64,000 bases of DNA, from NCBI RefSeq assembly GCF_036320965.1, contig NC_092270.1:18809440-18873439 (forward strand), written 5' to 3'. Position 1 is the stretch's first letter. The number at the start of each line of letters is the position of its first letter. The position numbers and the translations under genes were made by a program. Under the pieces are notes generated by a model. It worked only from the letters and a program-made list of their open reading frames with translations. It was not told the origin of the DNA and searched no databases. The stretch comes from Panulirus ornatus (taxonomy: Eukaryota > Arthropoda > Malacostraca > Decapoda > Palinuridae). Below, one piece after another: positions 35,704 through 47,689 of this stretch.

Positions 35704-38531
35704 TTTTGCTTTGTCACTGTCTCCCACGTTAGCGAGGTAGTGCAAGGAAACAGACGAAAGAATGGCCCAACCCACCCACATACACATGTATATACACACA
35801 CATCCACACACGCAAATATACATACCTATACATCTCAACGTATACATATATACACACACAGAGACATATACATTTATACACATGTACATAATTCATACGG
35901 TCTGCCTTTATTCATTCCCATCGCCACCTCGCCACACATGAAATAACAACCCCCTCCCCCTCATGTGTGTGGTATAGTGCTAGGAAAAGACAACAAAGGC
36001 CACTTTCGTTCACACTCAGTCTCTAGCTGTCATGTAATAATGCACCGAAACCACAGCTCCCTTTACACATCCAGGCCCCACACAACTTTCCATGGTTTAC
36101 CCCAGACGCTTCACATGCCCTGGTTCAATCCAGTGACAGCACATTGACCCCGGTATACCACATTGTTCCAATTCACTCTATTCCTTGCACGCCTTTCACC
36201 CTCCTGCATGTTCAGGCCCCGATCACTCAAAATCTTTTTCACTCCATCCTTCCACCTCCAATTTGGTCTCCCACTTCTCCTCGTTCCCTCCACCTCTGAC
36301 ACATATATCCTCTTGGTCAATCTTTCCTCACTCATTCTCTCCATGTGACCAAACCATTTCAAAACACCCTCTTCCGCTCTCTCAACCACACTCATTTTTA
36401 TTACCACACATCTCTCTTACCCTATTATTACTTACTTGATCAAACAACCTCACATCACATATTGTCCTCAAACATCTCATTCCCAGCACATCCACCCTCC
36501 TCCGCACAACTCTATCTACAGCCCGCACCTTGCAACCATACAACATTGTTGGAACCACTATTCCTACAAACATACCCATTTTTGCTTTCGGAGATAATGT
36601 TCTCGACTTCCACACATTCTTCAAGGCTCCCAGAATTTTTGCCCCCTCCCCCACCCTATGATTCACTTCCACTTCCATGGTTCCATCTGCTGCCAAATCC
36701 ACTCCCAGATATCTAAAACACTTCACTTCCTCCAGTTTTTCTCCATTCAAACTTACCTTCCAATTGACTTGACCCTCAACCCTACTGTACCTAATAACCT
36801 TGCTCTTATTCACATTTACTCTCAACTTTCTTTTTTCACACACTTTACCAAACTCAGCCACCAGCTTCTGCAGTTTCTCACATGAATCAGCTACCAGCGC
36901 TGTATCATCAGCGAACAACAACTGACTCACTTCCCAAGCTCTCTCATCTACAACACACTGCATTCTTGCCCCTCTTTCCAAAACTCTTGCATTCACCTCC
37001 CTAACAACCCCATCCATAAACAAATCAAACAACCATGGAGATATCACACACCCCTGCCGCAAACCTACATTCACTGAGAACCAATCACTTTCCTCTCTTC
37101 CTACATGTACACATGCCTTACATCCTCGATAAAAACTTTTCCCTGCTTCTAACAACTTGCCTCCCACACCATATATTCTTAATACCTTCCACAGAGCATC
37201 TCTATCAACTCTATCATATTCCTTCTCCAGATCCATAAATGCTACATACAAATCCATTTGCTTTTCTAAGTATTTCTCACATACATTCTTCAAAGCAAAC
37301 ATCTGATTCACACATCCTCTACCACTTCTGAAACCACACTGCTCTTCCCCAATCTGATGCTCTGTACATGCCTTCACCCTCTCAATCAATACCCTCCCAT
37401 ATAATTTACCAGGAATATGCAACAAACTTATACCTCTGTAATTTGAGCACTCACCTTTGTCCCCTTTGTACAATGACACTATGCAAGCATTCTGCCAATC
37501 CTCAGGCACCTCACCATGAATCATACATACATTAAATAACCTTACCAACCAGTCAACAATACAGTCACCCCCTTTTTTAATAAATTCCACTGCAATACCA
37601 TCCAAACCTGCTGCCTTGCCGGCTTTCATCTTCCACAAAGCTTTTACTACCTCTTCTCTGTTTACCAAATCATTTTCCCTAACCCTCTCATTTTGCACAC
37701 CACCTCGACCAAAACACCCTATATCTGCCACTCTATCATCAAACACATTCAACAAACCTTCAAAATACTCACTCCACTTCCTTCTCACATCACCACTACT
37801 TGTTATCACCTCCCCATTAGCCCCCTTCACTGAAGTTCCCATTTGTTCTCTTGTCTTACGCACTTTATTTACCACTGTCCAAAACATCTTTTTATTCTCC
37901 TTAAAATTCAATGATACTCTCTCGCCCCAACTCTCATTTGCCCTCTTTTTCACCTCTTGCACCTTTCTCTTGACCTCCTGCCTCTTTCTTTTATACCTCT
38001 CCCACTCATTTGCATTATTTCCCTGCAAAAAATCGTCCACATGCCTCTCTCTTCTCTTTCACTAATAATCTTACTTCTTCATCCCACCACTCACTACCCT
38101 TTCTAATCTGCCCACCTCCCATGCTTCTCATGCCACAAGCATCTTTTGCGCAAGCCATCACTGCTTCCCTAAATACATCCCATTCCTCCCCCACTCCCCT
38201 TACCTACTCTGTTCTTACCTTTTTCCATTCTGTACTCAGTCTCTCCTGGTACTTCCTCACACAAGTCTCCTTCCCAAGCTCACTTACTCTCACCACTCTC
38301 TTCACCCCAACATTCTCTCTTCTTTTCTGAAAACCTCTACAAATCTTTACCTTTGCCTCCACAAGATAATGATCAGACATCCCTCCAGTTGCACCTCTCA
38401 GCACATTAACATCCAAAAGTCTCTCTTTTGCGCGCCTATCAATTAACACGTAATCCAATAACGCTCTCTGGCCATCTCTCCTACTTACATACGTATACTT
38501 ATGTATGTACTTTTTAAATCAGGTATTCCCA

Positions 38532-38536
<5 letters not shown>
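35704..38536 (-). mobile_element. RTE-type LINE copy R18, longest, with endonuclease end, long tail
   Basis: 2.83 kb. Minus strand from 38,536: VIGNT-stop-FKKYIHKYTYVSRRDG, LLDYVLIDRRAKERLLDV and GMSDHYLVEAKVKI. These are the end of an AP-endonuclease (EEP) domain including its SDH motif with the catalytic His, read with a stop inside GNTxF. After frame changes an open frame 38,040-36,382 (552 aa) gives KRKRQEVKRKVQEVKKRANE, GLDGIAVEFIKKGGDCIVDW, a loss of two residues at SLYKGDKGE, CGFRSGRGCVNQMFALKNV, LEKEYDRVDRDALWKVL, GLRQGCVISPWLFDLFMDG, and an intact LLFADDTALVADSCEK box. The C-terminal domain is shifted at about 36,390 and continues to 36,111. The N-terminal endonuclease half is replaced by (TA)n. 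Confidence 0.94.

Positions 38537-38580
<44 letters not shown>
38537..38580. repeat. (TA)n tract
   Basis: About 22 units, joining R18 to SINE-B. Confidence 0.95.
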
Positions 38581-38584
<4 letters not shown>

Positions 38585-38814
38585 TTTTCATACGATTCGC
38601 CATTTCCCGCGTTTGCGAGGTAGGGTTAAGAACAGAGGACTGGGCCTTAGAGGGAAAATCCTCACCTGGCCCTCTTCTCTGTTCCTTCTTTTGGAAAATT
38701 AAAAAAAAAAACGAGAGGGGAGGATTTCCAGCCACCCGCTCCCTCCCCTTTTAGTCGCCTTCTACAACACGCATGGAATACATGGGAAGTATTCTTTCTC
38801 CCCTATCCCCAGGG

Positions 38815-38816
<2 letters not shown>
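38581..38816 (-). repeat. SINE-B, full copy
   Basis: Reverse orientation: tail TTTCATACGATTCGCCATTT, CCCGCGTTTGCGAGGTAGGG at the left; GAGGATTTCCAGCCACCCG, CTTTTAGTCGCCTTCTACAA, CCCTATCCCCAGGGATA at the right, with (TA)n on both sides. About 236 bp. Confidence 0.88.

Positions 38817-38890
<74 letters not shown>
38817..38890. repeat. (TA)n tract
   Basis: About 37 units, running directly into R19 at TATGGATGGG. Confidence 0.96.
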
Positions 38891-38895
<5 letters not shown>

Positions 38896-40211
38896 ATGGG
38901 GTTGTTAAGGAGGTGAATGTAAGAGTTTTGGAGAGAGGGGCAAGTATGCAGTCTGTTGTGGATGAGAGGGCTTGGGAAGCGAGTCAGTTGTTGTTTGCTG
39001 ATGATACAGTGCTGGTGGCTGATTTGGGTAAGAAACTGCAGAAATTGGTGACTGAGTTTGGTAAAGTACCTGAAAGAAGAAAGTTGAGAGTAAATGTGAA
39101 TAAGAGCAAGGTTGTTAGGTTCAGTGGTTCAGTAGGTTAAGGGACAAGTTAATTGGGAGGTTTGAATGGAGAAAAACTGAAGGAAGTGAATTGTTCTAGA
39201 TATCTGGGAGTGGATTTGGCAGTGGATGGAACCATGGAAGTGGAAGCAAGTCACAGGGTGGGGGAAGGGGTAAAGGTTCTGGGAGCATTGAAGAATGTGT
39301 GGAAAGCGAGAATGTTATCTCAGAGAGCAAAACTGGGTATGTTTGAAGGGATAGTGGTTCCAACAATGATATATAGTTGTGAGGCATGGGCCATTGATAG
39401 GGTTGTGTGGAGAAGGGTGGATGTGTTGGAAATGAAATGTTTGAGGACAATATGTGGTGTGAGGTGGTTTGATTGAGTAAGTAATGAAAGGGTAAGAGAG
39501 ATGTGGGGTTATAAAAAGAGTGTGGTTGAGAAAGAAATAGAGGGTGTATTGAAATGGTTTGGTCACATGGAGAGATTGAGTGAGGAAAGATTGACAAAGA
39601 GGGTATATGTGTCAGAGGTGAAGGGAACAAGGAGAAGTGGGAGACCAAATTGGAGGTGGAAGGATGGAGTGAAAAAGATTTTGAGTGATCGGGACCTGAA
39701 CATACAGGAGGATGAAAGGCATGCAAGAAACAGAGTGAATTGGAATGATGTGGTATACCGGGGTTGACGTGTTGTCAATGGATTGAACCAGGGCATGTGA
39801 AGCATCTGGGGTAAACCATATAAAGTTTTGTGGGGCCTGGATGTGAAAAGGGAGCTGTGATTTTGGTGCATTACACATGACAGCTGGAGACTGAGTGTGA
39901 ATGAATGTGGCCTTTGTTGTCTTTTCCTAGTGTTACCTCGCGCACGCACGCATGGAGGGGTGCCATTTCATGTGTGGCGGGGTGGCAACAGGAATGGATG
40001 AAGGCAGCAAGTATGAATATGTACATGTGTATATATGTATATGTCTGCTTATGTATATGTATGTATATGTTGAAAAGTATAGATATGTATACGTGCATGA
40101 GTGGGCATGCATGTATATACATGTGTATGTGGGTGGGTTGGGCCATTCATTTGTCTGTTTCCTTGCACTAACTCGCTAATGCGGGAGACAGCGACAAAGT
40201 ATAATAAAAAA
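38891..40211 (+). mobile_element. RTE-type LINE copy R19, long tail
   Basis: Begins mid-RT at MDGVVKEVNVRVLERGASMQ. It has LLFADDTVLVADLGKK and VNGEKLKEV-type blocks with frame breaks at about 39,140 and 39,476 (stop replacing R in RWFD-RVSNERV), then KWFGHMERLSEERLTKRVYV and RRSGRPNWRWKDGV to 39,767. The long tail ends GGGAGACAGCGACAAAGTAT with a short A-run. Confidence 0.9.
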
Positions 40212-40346
40212 ATCTGCAGTACATATAGAAAAATACATAGATGATCAAGAATAAACTGGTTATAAACTGGTTTAGGAATACAAGTGCATTACAAGGTACT
40301 TGATAATGATACAAAGAACAAATATATAAAACATATACATAAGTAC

Positions 40347-40522
40347 CTGTTAAGCATGTTTGACGCAGAACAGATTGAAGCTGTAACCATGGGGTCAAAG
40401 TAGCTGGACATCTGGGTGATAGAATGACCAAGATTTTCAGCTTCACTCTTTGCAGCACTTCGCACTTTATCAATATTGTTTAGGAGAGCCTGACCAGCAT
40501 TTTCAACTTGTTCATTGTAACC
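40347..40522 (-). CDS. rhea: talin exon D (R9)
   Basis: 176 bp, phase 0 at entry, leaving AG of a Ser codon. It reads GYNEQVENAGQALLNNIDKV, then SEAENLGHSITQM, YFDPMVTASI and ASNML, matching the second and third helices of talin R9. Acceptor TCTCCCATAG and donor GTACTTA are visible. LINE copy R19 ends only about 135 bp from its donor side. Confidence 0.96.
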
Positions 40523-40849
40523 CTATGGGAGAAGCAGAAACATATCTTAAGATTTACTCTTAAAAAAGACCAATTCAAGAGAGGAAAAGCACAGTATTTC
40601 TAGTTTCTAAACAGTTTCTGAAACAATATAGGAAAACTTAATGAAGGATAGGAAATAGTAAAAGTAAATGAAAGACAGGAAGTAAGAAAGGAGTGGAAGG
40701 TAATAATAGAAGTGGTGCTTACACGTCTGGGTAAGGGGTGTAGCATGTGGAAGATTGGATGTGAAAATCTGAGACTGGGTACGGACTGATGTAATGAGAA
40801 AGTTAAATCACTCATGACTGAGAAAAGGGAGATGTGTGGAATGTAAGTG

Positions 40850-42800
40850 TAGTAAAGGGGTCTGAATAATTTGCTGAGTGCAAGAGGAAGCAGAGGAGGG
40901 TCAAAAGAAGAGCTTATGAGCTGAAAAAGAGTGGAGATGAGAGAAAGGGTGAGACAGCACCTATGAAAATCAAAGAGATTAAAAAATGACTGAGGAGGTG
41001 AATAGTGGGAGGAGAGAGAATCAGAAAATGTTTGAGGAGGAACAGTATGAGGAGAACACAGTAAGGAAAGACGATGGGGATTTGAATAAAGGCTAAGAAA
41101 GGCAGCGCTGAAAAAAGAAACAGAGTGAGTATTCTGAAGGACTGTTGAAAATCTTAGGTGAAAGGGTGGTACATGTATGTCTGAAACAAGATGGCATGCA
41201 AAATGAGAGAGTCAGGGCAAATGATATGGTGAAAGGAGAGAAGGTACTGGAAGTCTTATGTAATATGAAGTGTGCCAAAGAAGCAAGAGTTAATGGGACT
41301 GAAGATGAATTTCTCAAGATAAGAAGTGATAGTGTTGTAGATGGGCTAGTCAGGCTATTTGAAAACTGTATGTCTGAAGACTTTTAGAATGCATGTATAG
41401 TGCCCTTATATAAAGGCAATGGAGGCAAAAGTGAATGCATGAACTGCAAAAATATGAGTTTGTTGAGTATACTTGGCACAGTATATGGGGAAAGAGGCAA
41501 CTGAGAGGATGTTGGCATGCACAAAACACCTGTGGTAATGTGGCTTTGAGAAGTAGAGAGTGTGGACAATGTCTTAATTTGAAGAATTTCATAGATAAAT
41601 ACTTGAAGAAAAAGAAGGAAATGAATGCAACACTTGGGTCTGGAGAGAGAATATAACAAGGTTGAAAGAGAGGCCATTTAGAATGTGCTAAATAGAAAGT
41701 TATCAATGCACTGGACTTTCTATTAAGAGAGTAAAGCATGTATGTGACTGGGGGATGAATGGTTCCTGGTGAAGGTGGGTCTTAATTGAGGATGTGTGAT
41801 GCCATTGTGGTTGTTTAATCTGTTCATGGACAGGGTAAAGAGGTGGTCAATGCAAGGATCTTAGAGCAAAGGTGGGCCTACTGTATGCTTGAGGTTGAGA
41901 AGGGTATGGGAAGTGGAACAATTGTTTTTCGCAAATGACGTGACCCTGGTAGCAGACTCCAGTGAAAATACAGAAGGTGGATATAAAGTTTGAGAAAGTG
42001 AGTGAAAGTTACTTGAGAGTAAATATGAACCAAAATAAGTTAATAAGGTGTAGCAGGGGATGTGACAAGATGCTTTGAGTGTAATCCTGCATGGGGAAGA
42101 TCGGGAGGAAGTGAAGCATTTTAAGTACCTGGCAGTGGACATGACTGTGCAAGGAGCAATGAGGGCTGAGTGCTGGAGGGTGGTGGAGCAGATCACAGGC
42201 CATGAAGCATTATGGAGCGATGGAAAAGAGACATTAAGTGTCTGTTAGGGGGAAGATGGGTATATTTGCAAAATAGTAATTCCAGCAGTGTCGTATGGCT
42301 GTAAATCTGGGGAAGTGAATGCAAAGTAAAGAGGGTGAATGTGTTCAAACTGAAATACCTAACAATGATATATTGTGTCAAGTGAGTTGATGATTTAAGC
42401 CATGAGTGAAAGAGATGTGGTCATAAGTGCAATCTGACTGAGGGGTTACCAGAGTATGCTGAAATGGTTTGGATCTATGGTGAGTATGAGAGAAAAAACT
42501 GATTAAGAGGATCAACATATATTAAGTGGAGGAAAAAGGAGGAGTAAACAAAGAAAAAGGCTGAGAGGGTGTAGTGAAAAAGGTTTTGGGGTAATGGAAC
42601 CAGAACATTCAGGAGGGGATGAGGTGTGCACTGAACAGAATACAGTGAATTGATTTGATATTTGGAGAGTGACATGCTGTCAGTGTGGATTGCACCATAA
42701 AATGTGAACTGGTCAAGGCAACCTATGGAGTAGGCTGTGGGGCTTGGCTGTGAATGGGAGGTGTTGTTTTGGTACATTACAACTGACAGCTAGAGAGGCC
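40850..42800 (+). mobile_element. RTE-type LINE copy R20, ancient
   Basis: A long but heavily decayed sense copy. Recognisable in order: KRKQRRVKRRAYELKK; NACIVPLYKGNGGKSECMN and MSLLSILG near 41,390-41,475; a degraded catalytic box FFANDVTLVADSS near 41,925-41,960; VIPAVSYGCKS near 42,280; LKWFGSMVSMREK near 42,455; GGKRRSKQRKRLRG near 42,530. Stops are dense. It is the oldest of the long copies. Confidence 0.75.
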
Positions 42801-43235
42801 ACTGTAGGTGAAACAATTTGGCATGAGCAAAAGTTCCTTAAAAAAAATAAATGTTCAGTTCTTGTTGAGTTATTTCAGTGTGCATGCATTTTGTCAGCGT
42901 TGTATATGCTGGGAGTGGGAGGATCTATGAGTAGAGGCTGCTGAAGTGTGAGTCAGGGGTTGGCTTTTTATTTCTACTTAGCAGTTAGTCATGGAGTGGT
43001 TTGTGCAGAATCAAGTACCAAACATGTTGAGATGGGATTAGACTAAGAGGATCTTTGTTTCATTGTATAAGCACTGGGTATTTGTGGCTGCTTAGCAGCC
43101 AATGATTGTTCAAAGTGCTCTACACTATGTGCTTTGTAGTTCTGTTAAACTTGCTTTTGAGAGACTGGGAAAACAAGCATTTTGTTCTTAATGTTAGCTG
43201 AGACGGCATGAGCATTTGAGGCTGTAATCAAGGCC
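42801..43235. other. talin intron C-D, nothing recognised
   Basis: No coding signal. Confidence 0.45.
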
Positions 43236-43400
43236 ATCTCATCTCACTGAAGCAGGGGGTAACGAAGCTGTTTTCTGTAGGGCAGGGTAGTGACAGGAAT
43301 GGATGAAAACAAGCATGAATATGTACATGTGTATATATGTTTATGTGTATGCATATCTATGTATATGCCGATATGTATGTATATGGGTGTATATGGCCTT
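43236..43400 (+). repeat. LINE tail fragment, sense
   Basis: GAAGCAGGGGGTAACGAAGC, GACAGGAATGGATGAAAAC, and the CATGTGTATATATG stretch: part of the diverged long tail, joined head-on to the antisense copy R21. Confidence 0.55.
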
Positions 43401-45120
43401 CAAGGAGGTAGCACCAGGGAAAACAGACAAAAAGTGCCACATTCATTCACACTCAGTTTCTAGCTGTCATGTGTAATGCACCAAAACCACAGCTCTCTAT
43501 CCACATCCAGGCCCTACAGACCTTACCATGGTTTACCCAAGATGCTTCGCATGCCCTGGTTCAGTCCAGTGACAGCACATCGACCCCAGTATACTACATC
43601 ATTCCACTTCACTTTATTCCTTGCATGCCTTTCACCCTCTAGTATGTTCAGGCCCTGATCACTCAAAATCTTTTTCGATCCATCCTTCCACCCCAATTTG
43701 GTCTCCCACTTCTCCTTGTTCCCTCCACCTCTGACATATATATCTTTATTAATCTTTCTTCACTCATTCTTTCCATAAGTCCAAACCATTCCAACACACT
43801 CTCTTCTGCTCTCTCAACCACACTCATTTCATTTCCACACATCTATCTTACCTTTTCATGAACTACTTGATCAAACCACCTCACACCACATACTGTCCTC
43901 AAACATTTTATTTCCAAAATATCCACCCTCCTCCCTATCTATAGCCCATGCCTCGCAACCTTATAACATTATTGGAACTACTATTCCTTCAAACATACCC
44001 ATTTCTGCTCTCCGAGATAATGTTCTCTCCTTCCACACATTCTTCATTGCTCCTTAAACCTTCACCCCCTCTCCCACCCCGTGACTCACTACCACTTCCA
44101 CAGTTCCATCCACAGCTAAGTCTACTCCCAGATATCTAAAACACTTCACTTCCTCCAATTTTTCTCCATTCAAATTTACATCCCAACTAACTCCCAACTA
44201 ATCCCTCAACCCTACTGAGCCTAATAACCTTGCTCTTATACACATTCACTCTCAACTTTCTCCTTTCACACACTTTACCAGACTCAGTCAACATTTGCAG
44301 TTTCTCACCAGAATCAGCCACTAGAGCAGTATCATCGGCAAACAACGACTGACTCACTTCCCAGGCCCTCTCATCCACAACAGACTGCATACTCGCCTCT
44401 CTCTCCAAAACTCTTGCATTTACCTCCCTAACCACCCTATCCATAAGCAAATTAAACAACCAAGGGAACATCAAACATCCCTGTTGCATACTGACATTCA
44501 TTGGGAACCAATCACTCTCCTCTCTTCCTACGTGTACACATGCCTTACATCCTTAGTAAAAACTTTTCACTACTTCTTGCAACTTACCTCCCATACCATA
44601 TACTCTTAAGACTTTCCACAAAGCATCTCTATCCACCCTATCATTTGCCTTCTCCAGATCCATAGATGCCATATACAAATCCATCTGTTTTTCTAAGTAT
44701 TTCAAACATACATTCTTCAAAGCAAACACCTGATCCACACATCCTTTACCACTTCCGAAACCACACTGCTCTTCTCCAATCTGATGCTCTGTACATGCCT
44801 TCACCCTCTCAATCAATACCCTCCCATATAATTTCCCAGGAATACTCAACAAACTTATGCCTCTGTAGTTTGAACATTCACCTTTATTCCCTTTGCCTTT
44901 GTACAATGGCACTATGCACATATTCTGCCAATCCTTAGGCACTTCACCAGGGTCCATACATACACTGAATATCCTTACCAACCACTCAACAACACAGTCA
45001 TCCCCTTTTATAATGAATTCCGTTGCAATACCATCCAAACCCGCCACCTTGCTGGATTTCATTTTCCACAAAGCTTTCACTACCTCTTCTCTCTTTACCA
45101 AACCATTCTCCCTAGCCTGA
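43401..45120 (-). mobile_element. RTE-type LINE copy R21, diverged, long tail
   Basis: Tail 43,401-43,560, then broken C-terminal and RT parts. Open pieces: 44,501-44,187 (LFNLLMDRVVREVNARVLER, LFADDTALVADSGEKLQ) and 45,125-44,553 (REEVVKALWKMKSSKVAGLD, VPLYKGKGNKGECSNYRGIS, CGFGSGKGCVDQVFALKNV, DLEKANDRVDRDALWKVLRV). Frame breaks at about 44,187 and 44,553. Confidence 0.88.
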
Positions 45121-45285
45121 GCCATATAACCATTTTATCGACCAACCCCTAAGGTGGATGAACAGCTGGGTTGACTGTGGACCAAAAGCCACAACCAGGA
45201 TTTGAACCAGTGCACTCGACCCTGGGTGGCCCATGAATGTGTCATGGTCAGGAATGCTAACTGGTATACCACAGAGGAACATAAT
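45121..45285 (-). repeat. tRNA-headed SINE (A and B boxes)
   Basis: On the minus strand, A-box-like TGGTATACCAG at 45,271-45,261 and a perfect B box GGTTCAAATCC at 45,208-45,198 are 63 nt apart, as in tRNAs with a long variable arm. The body continues TTTGGTCCACAGTCAACCC, TTAGGGGTTGGTCGATAAAA. It does not fold as a full tRNA by eye, so a tRNA-derived SINE is the better call. It abuts the 5' end of R21. Confidence 0.6.
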
Positions 45286-45504
45286 TCAAATAAGTGTACT
45301 GAAGTTTAAAAGAGGAGCAGATGAACTGTCTGTAGAGCATGCTAAGGGATTCTTTTTTTGTGTCCAAATCTGCTGCCAGTTGGTGCTCTGAGGGTATCTA
45401 GTTTGTGTGTTTATTTTCGTGTTGATGTCGATGGTGTGGGGAGTGAATGTCATACATGATCCCTACAATGGTTGGTGTTTAGCTCAGCATGAGTGACTGT
45501 CCGT

Positions 45505-46040
45505 TCAAGGTGACTTCCAGAAAGCATCTGATACTGTACCATACAGGAAAGTGACTAAGAGGCTGGATCACTAGGCAGGAATAAAGGAAAAACTCCTTTG
45601 ATGGATAGAAGATTACCTAAGCAGAAGGGAACAAGGATACACGTAAAAGGAGGCTTCTCAAAATGGTTTGAGATGATTTGTGGATTACCACAAGGTTCTC
45701 TTCTGGAACCATTAATCTTCCTGATCTCTGTAAATGACTTGCTTGAGGGTATGGACTCCAATCTGATCAAGTCTGCAGATGATGCAAAAGTCATGAGGGA
45801 ACTGAAAAGTATGTAAGATTGCATCACCATCTAAGGGACCTCAACAAACTCCAAAGTTGGCCTGACATATGGTTGATGAAGTTCAACCTAAGTAACTGTA
45901 AACTAATGTGAATGTACCACAAAAAAAGATGCCATCAATATGAACATCTAGCAGAAAACAAGCTGCAGGAATGTATGGATGAGAAAGACTTAGGTATTAA
46001 CATTGTTCCTAAGCTGTTGCCAAAGTCTCACCTTAGGAAA
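45505..46040 (+). pseudogene. CR1/L2-like LINE reverse transcriptase relic
   Basis: A different RT: DFQKASDTVPYRKVTKRLD, then open 45,598-45,816 with KWFEMICGLPQGSLLEPLIF, LISVNDLLEGMDSNLI and SADDAKVM (FADD box degraded to SADD). Then LQSWPDIWLMKFNLSNCKLM, a stop, and EKDLGINI. The GxPQGSxLGPLxFLIxxNDL and EKDLG motifs are those of CR1/L2-type elements. Confidence 0.82.
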
Positions 46041-46129
46041 AAGTTAAGGAGACTAACTGTCAGCAAACAAACATTAGAACTGCTCCCTAAAGAGCAGTTT
46101 TCCTTCCAAACCCCTTCCATCTCTTCTTA

Positions 46130-46720
46130 CACAACCTCCTATTATCTCTTACAAATCAACAATATGAATACCCTTTATACAAATGACCTCACAATACCCT
46201 GACACCACAGCAGCAACAACAGCCATGCAGCGTCACACTACACAACTGGAACAATGGCTTGCCCAGTAAAGAATGTCTGCATCCCCATAGAAGTCTTCAA
46301 TCAATCTTTTAACCCTAGACTGGTATGAAACCTACTGAACAAAACATGAAATTCGTTCCCCACACTACTAATATCAACAAAAAGACAACAAACACTAAAT
46401 GCCCTAAGAACACTAACTGGCATCAAAATTGGAAAGCAAAACATTGCCTCAACATCCATTACAAATAATTCTTCAGATCCACTTTGAACTATGCCTTTCC
46501 TCCCCGGTCATCTGTCCTCTCAAAAGCAAATAAAACAAAGCTGCAAACTACACAAAATAGTCAATTCAGAAAAATCATTGACAACCGAGCGACCAAACAC
46601 ATAACAACTACGCAATAAAACAAGGATCCCCTCAATACAGTTTCACCTCAATATGTTCAGACCTCAATTCTATGTAAAAGCACTAGACCCTCCCAGCAAA
46701 CCACTATAATGTGGTGTGTC
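46130..46720 (+). pseudogene. jockey-like LINE 3' region relic
   Basis: Sense reading with frame changes gives QLEQWL, QQTLNALRTLTGIKIGKQ, a damaged RSTLNYAFPPRSS stretch, and IPSIQFHLNMFRPQFYVKAL, the order of the C-terminal part of jockey-type elements. Many stops. Confidence 0.55.
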
Positions 46721-47271
46721 TCTATCAGTGGCCTGGGAATAATGACATCAATGTTGAGTGGAGGATGTTGATTGGTCAGATAATGGACTTGGGATGAATT
46801 ATGCTACTAACTACCTATTAGGTGGTTAAGAGACATTAACTTCATAAGTATACTGTCATGATAAAAAGGTTTCTCTTCTAACCTATGGAAGTCTCAGGTG
46901 TCCTATGGACCATGAAACAAACCACATACAAAAGGTGCTTTACTTGGCACAAACAGAGGAGAGAAAAGAATACAAAGAAAAGCAGGATGATAGAAAAAAT
47001 GTACAGTACTGTTTTATTACTTTGGGCTGATGATAAATGGCATATCATGACAAGAGGCTGTAGAGTAAATACAGCCTAAGAAAAGACTCACCAATGAGAA
47101 CAAATACAGCCAAAGAAAAGACCCACCAGCAAGAGGAAATACAAGCCATTTCCTTCTCACCCTTTTCTGTGTCCATGTGTGACTAAAACTAACCAATCAA
47201 AAAATGAGGTAATACAGTTCAGTTAAATATATAGTGAAAAGACAAAAACATGTATAAAACTGAAGAATTAC
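46721..47271. other. talin intron C-D beside exon C donor, nothing recognised
   Basis: No coding signal. Confidence 0.5.
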
Positions 47272-47404
47272 CTGGAGGCTGTTTTCACTATGCTGTTGAA
47301 GGTTCTGGTCCAAAACACAAAGAGAAGCTTGATCCAGGTCCCGTATATTCATATTCAGCTTGTCAATAGCTTCATCACACTCTTTCTGTCCTGGTGCCTT
47401 ATCC
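47272..47404 (-). CDS. rhea: talin exon C (start of R9)
   Basis: 133 bp. Its first base completes Arg from exon B, then 44 full codons follow: DKAPGQKECDEAIDKL, NIRDLDQASL and HSENSLQ. The APGQ linker and DLDQASL are hallmarks of the talin R9 start. Acceptor TTTTAACAG and donor GTAATTC are both visible on the minus strand. It ends in phase 0, so exon D starts on a codon boundary. Confidence 0.96.
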
Positions 47405-47689
47405 CTGTTAAAATTTATTTTGTCAGCTTCAGGGGTTTCATTGAAACTTGCCTCATTTTGTAATAAATTTCTCTTAAATTAGACCTAAGTCTTCCAGCAA
47501 TAAAATTGAGGAACTTAGAAAGAGAAAAAACTTTCATCCATTATGTACACTAACATCTTACAAACTAATGCTTATGGCAAATAAGTTACATCTTCAAGCT
47601 TACAAAAATCAATATCAATTAATTATAAGCTAAACCATAGCTAAAAACTGGTTCTGCTTCCACATAAGTGCAATAACTGCCACAGGTAT
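47405..47689. other. talin intron B-C next to exon C acceptor, nothing recognised
   Basis: AT-rich. Confidence 0.5.

Noticed and set aside
45121..45285. tRNA gene on the minus strand
   Set aside because: A and B boxes are present, but an acceptor stem and anticodon arm cannot be paired by eye, and the sequence continues as a repeat body.
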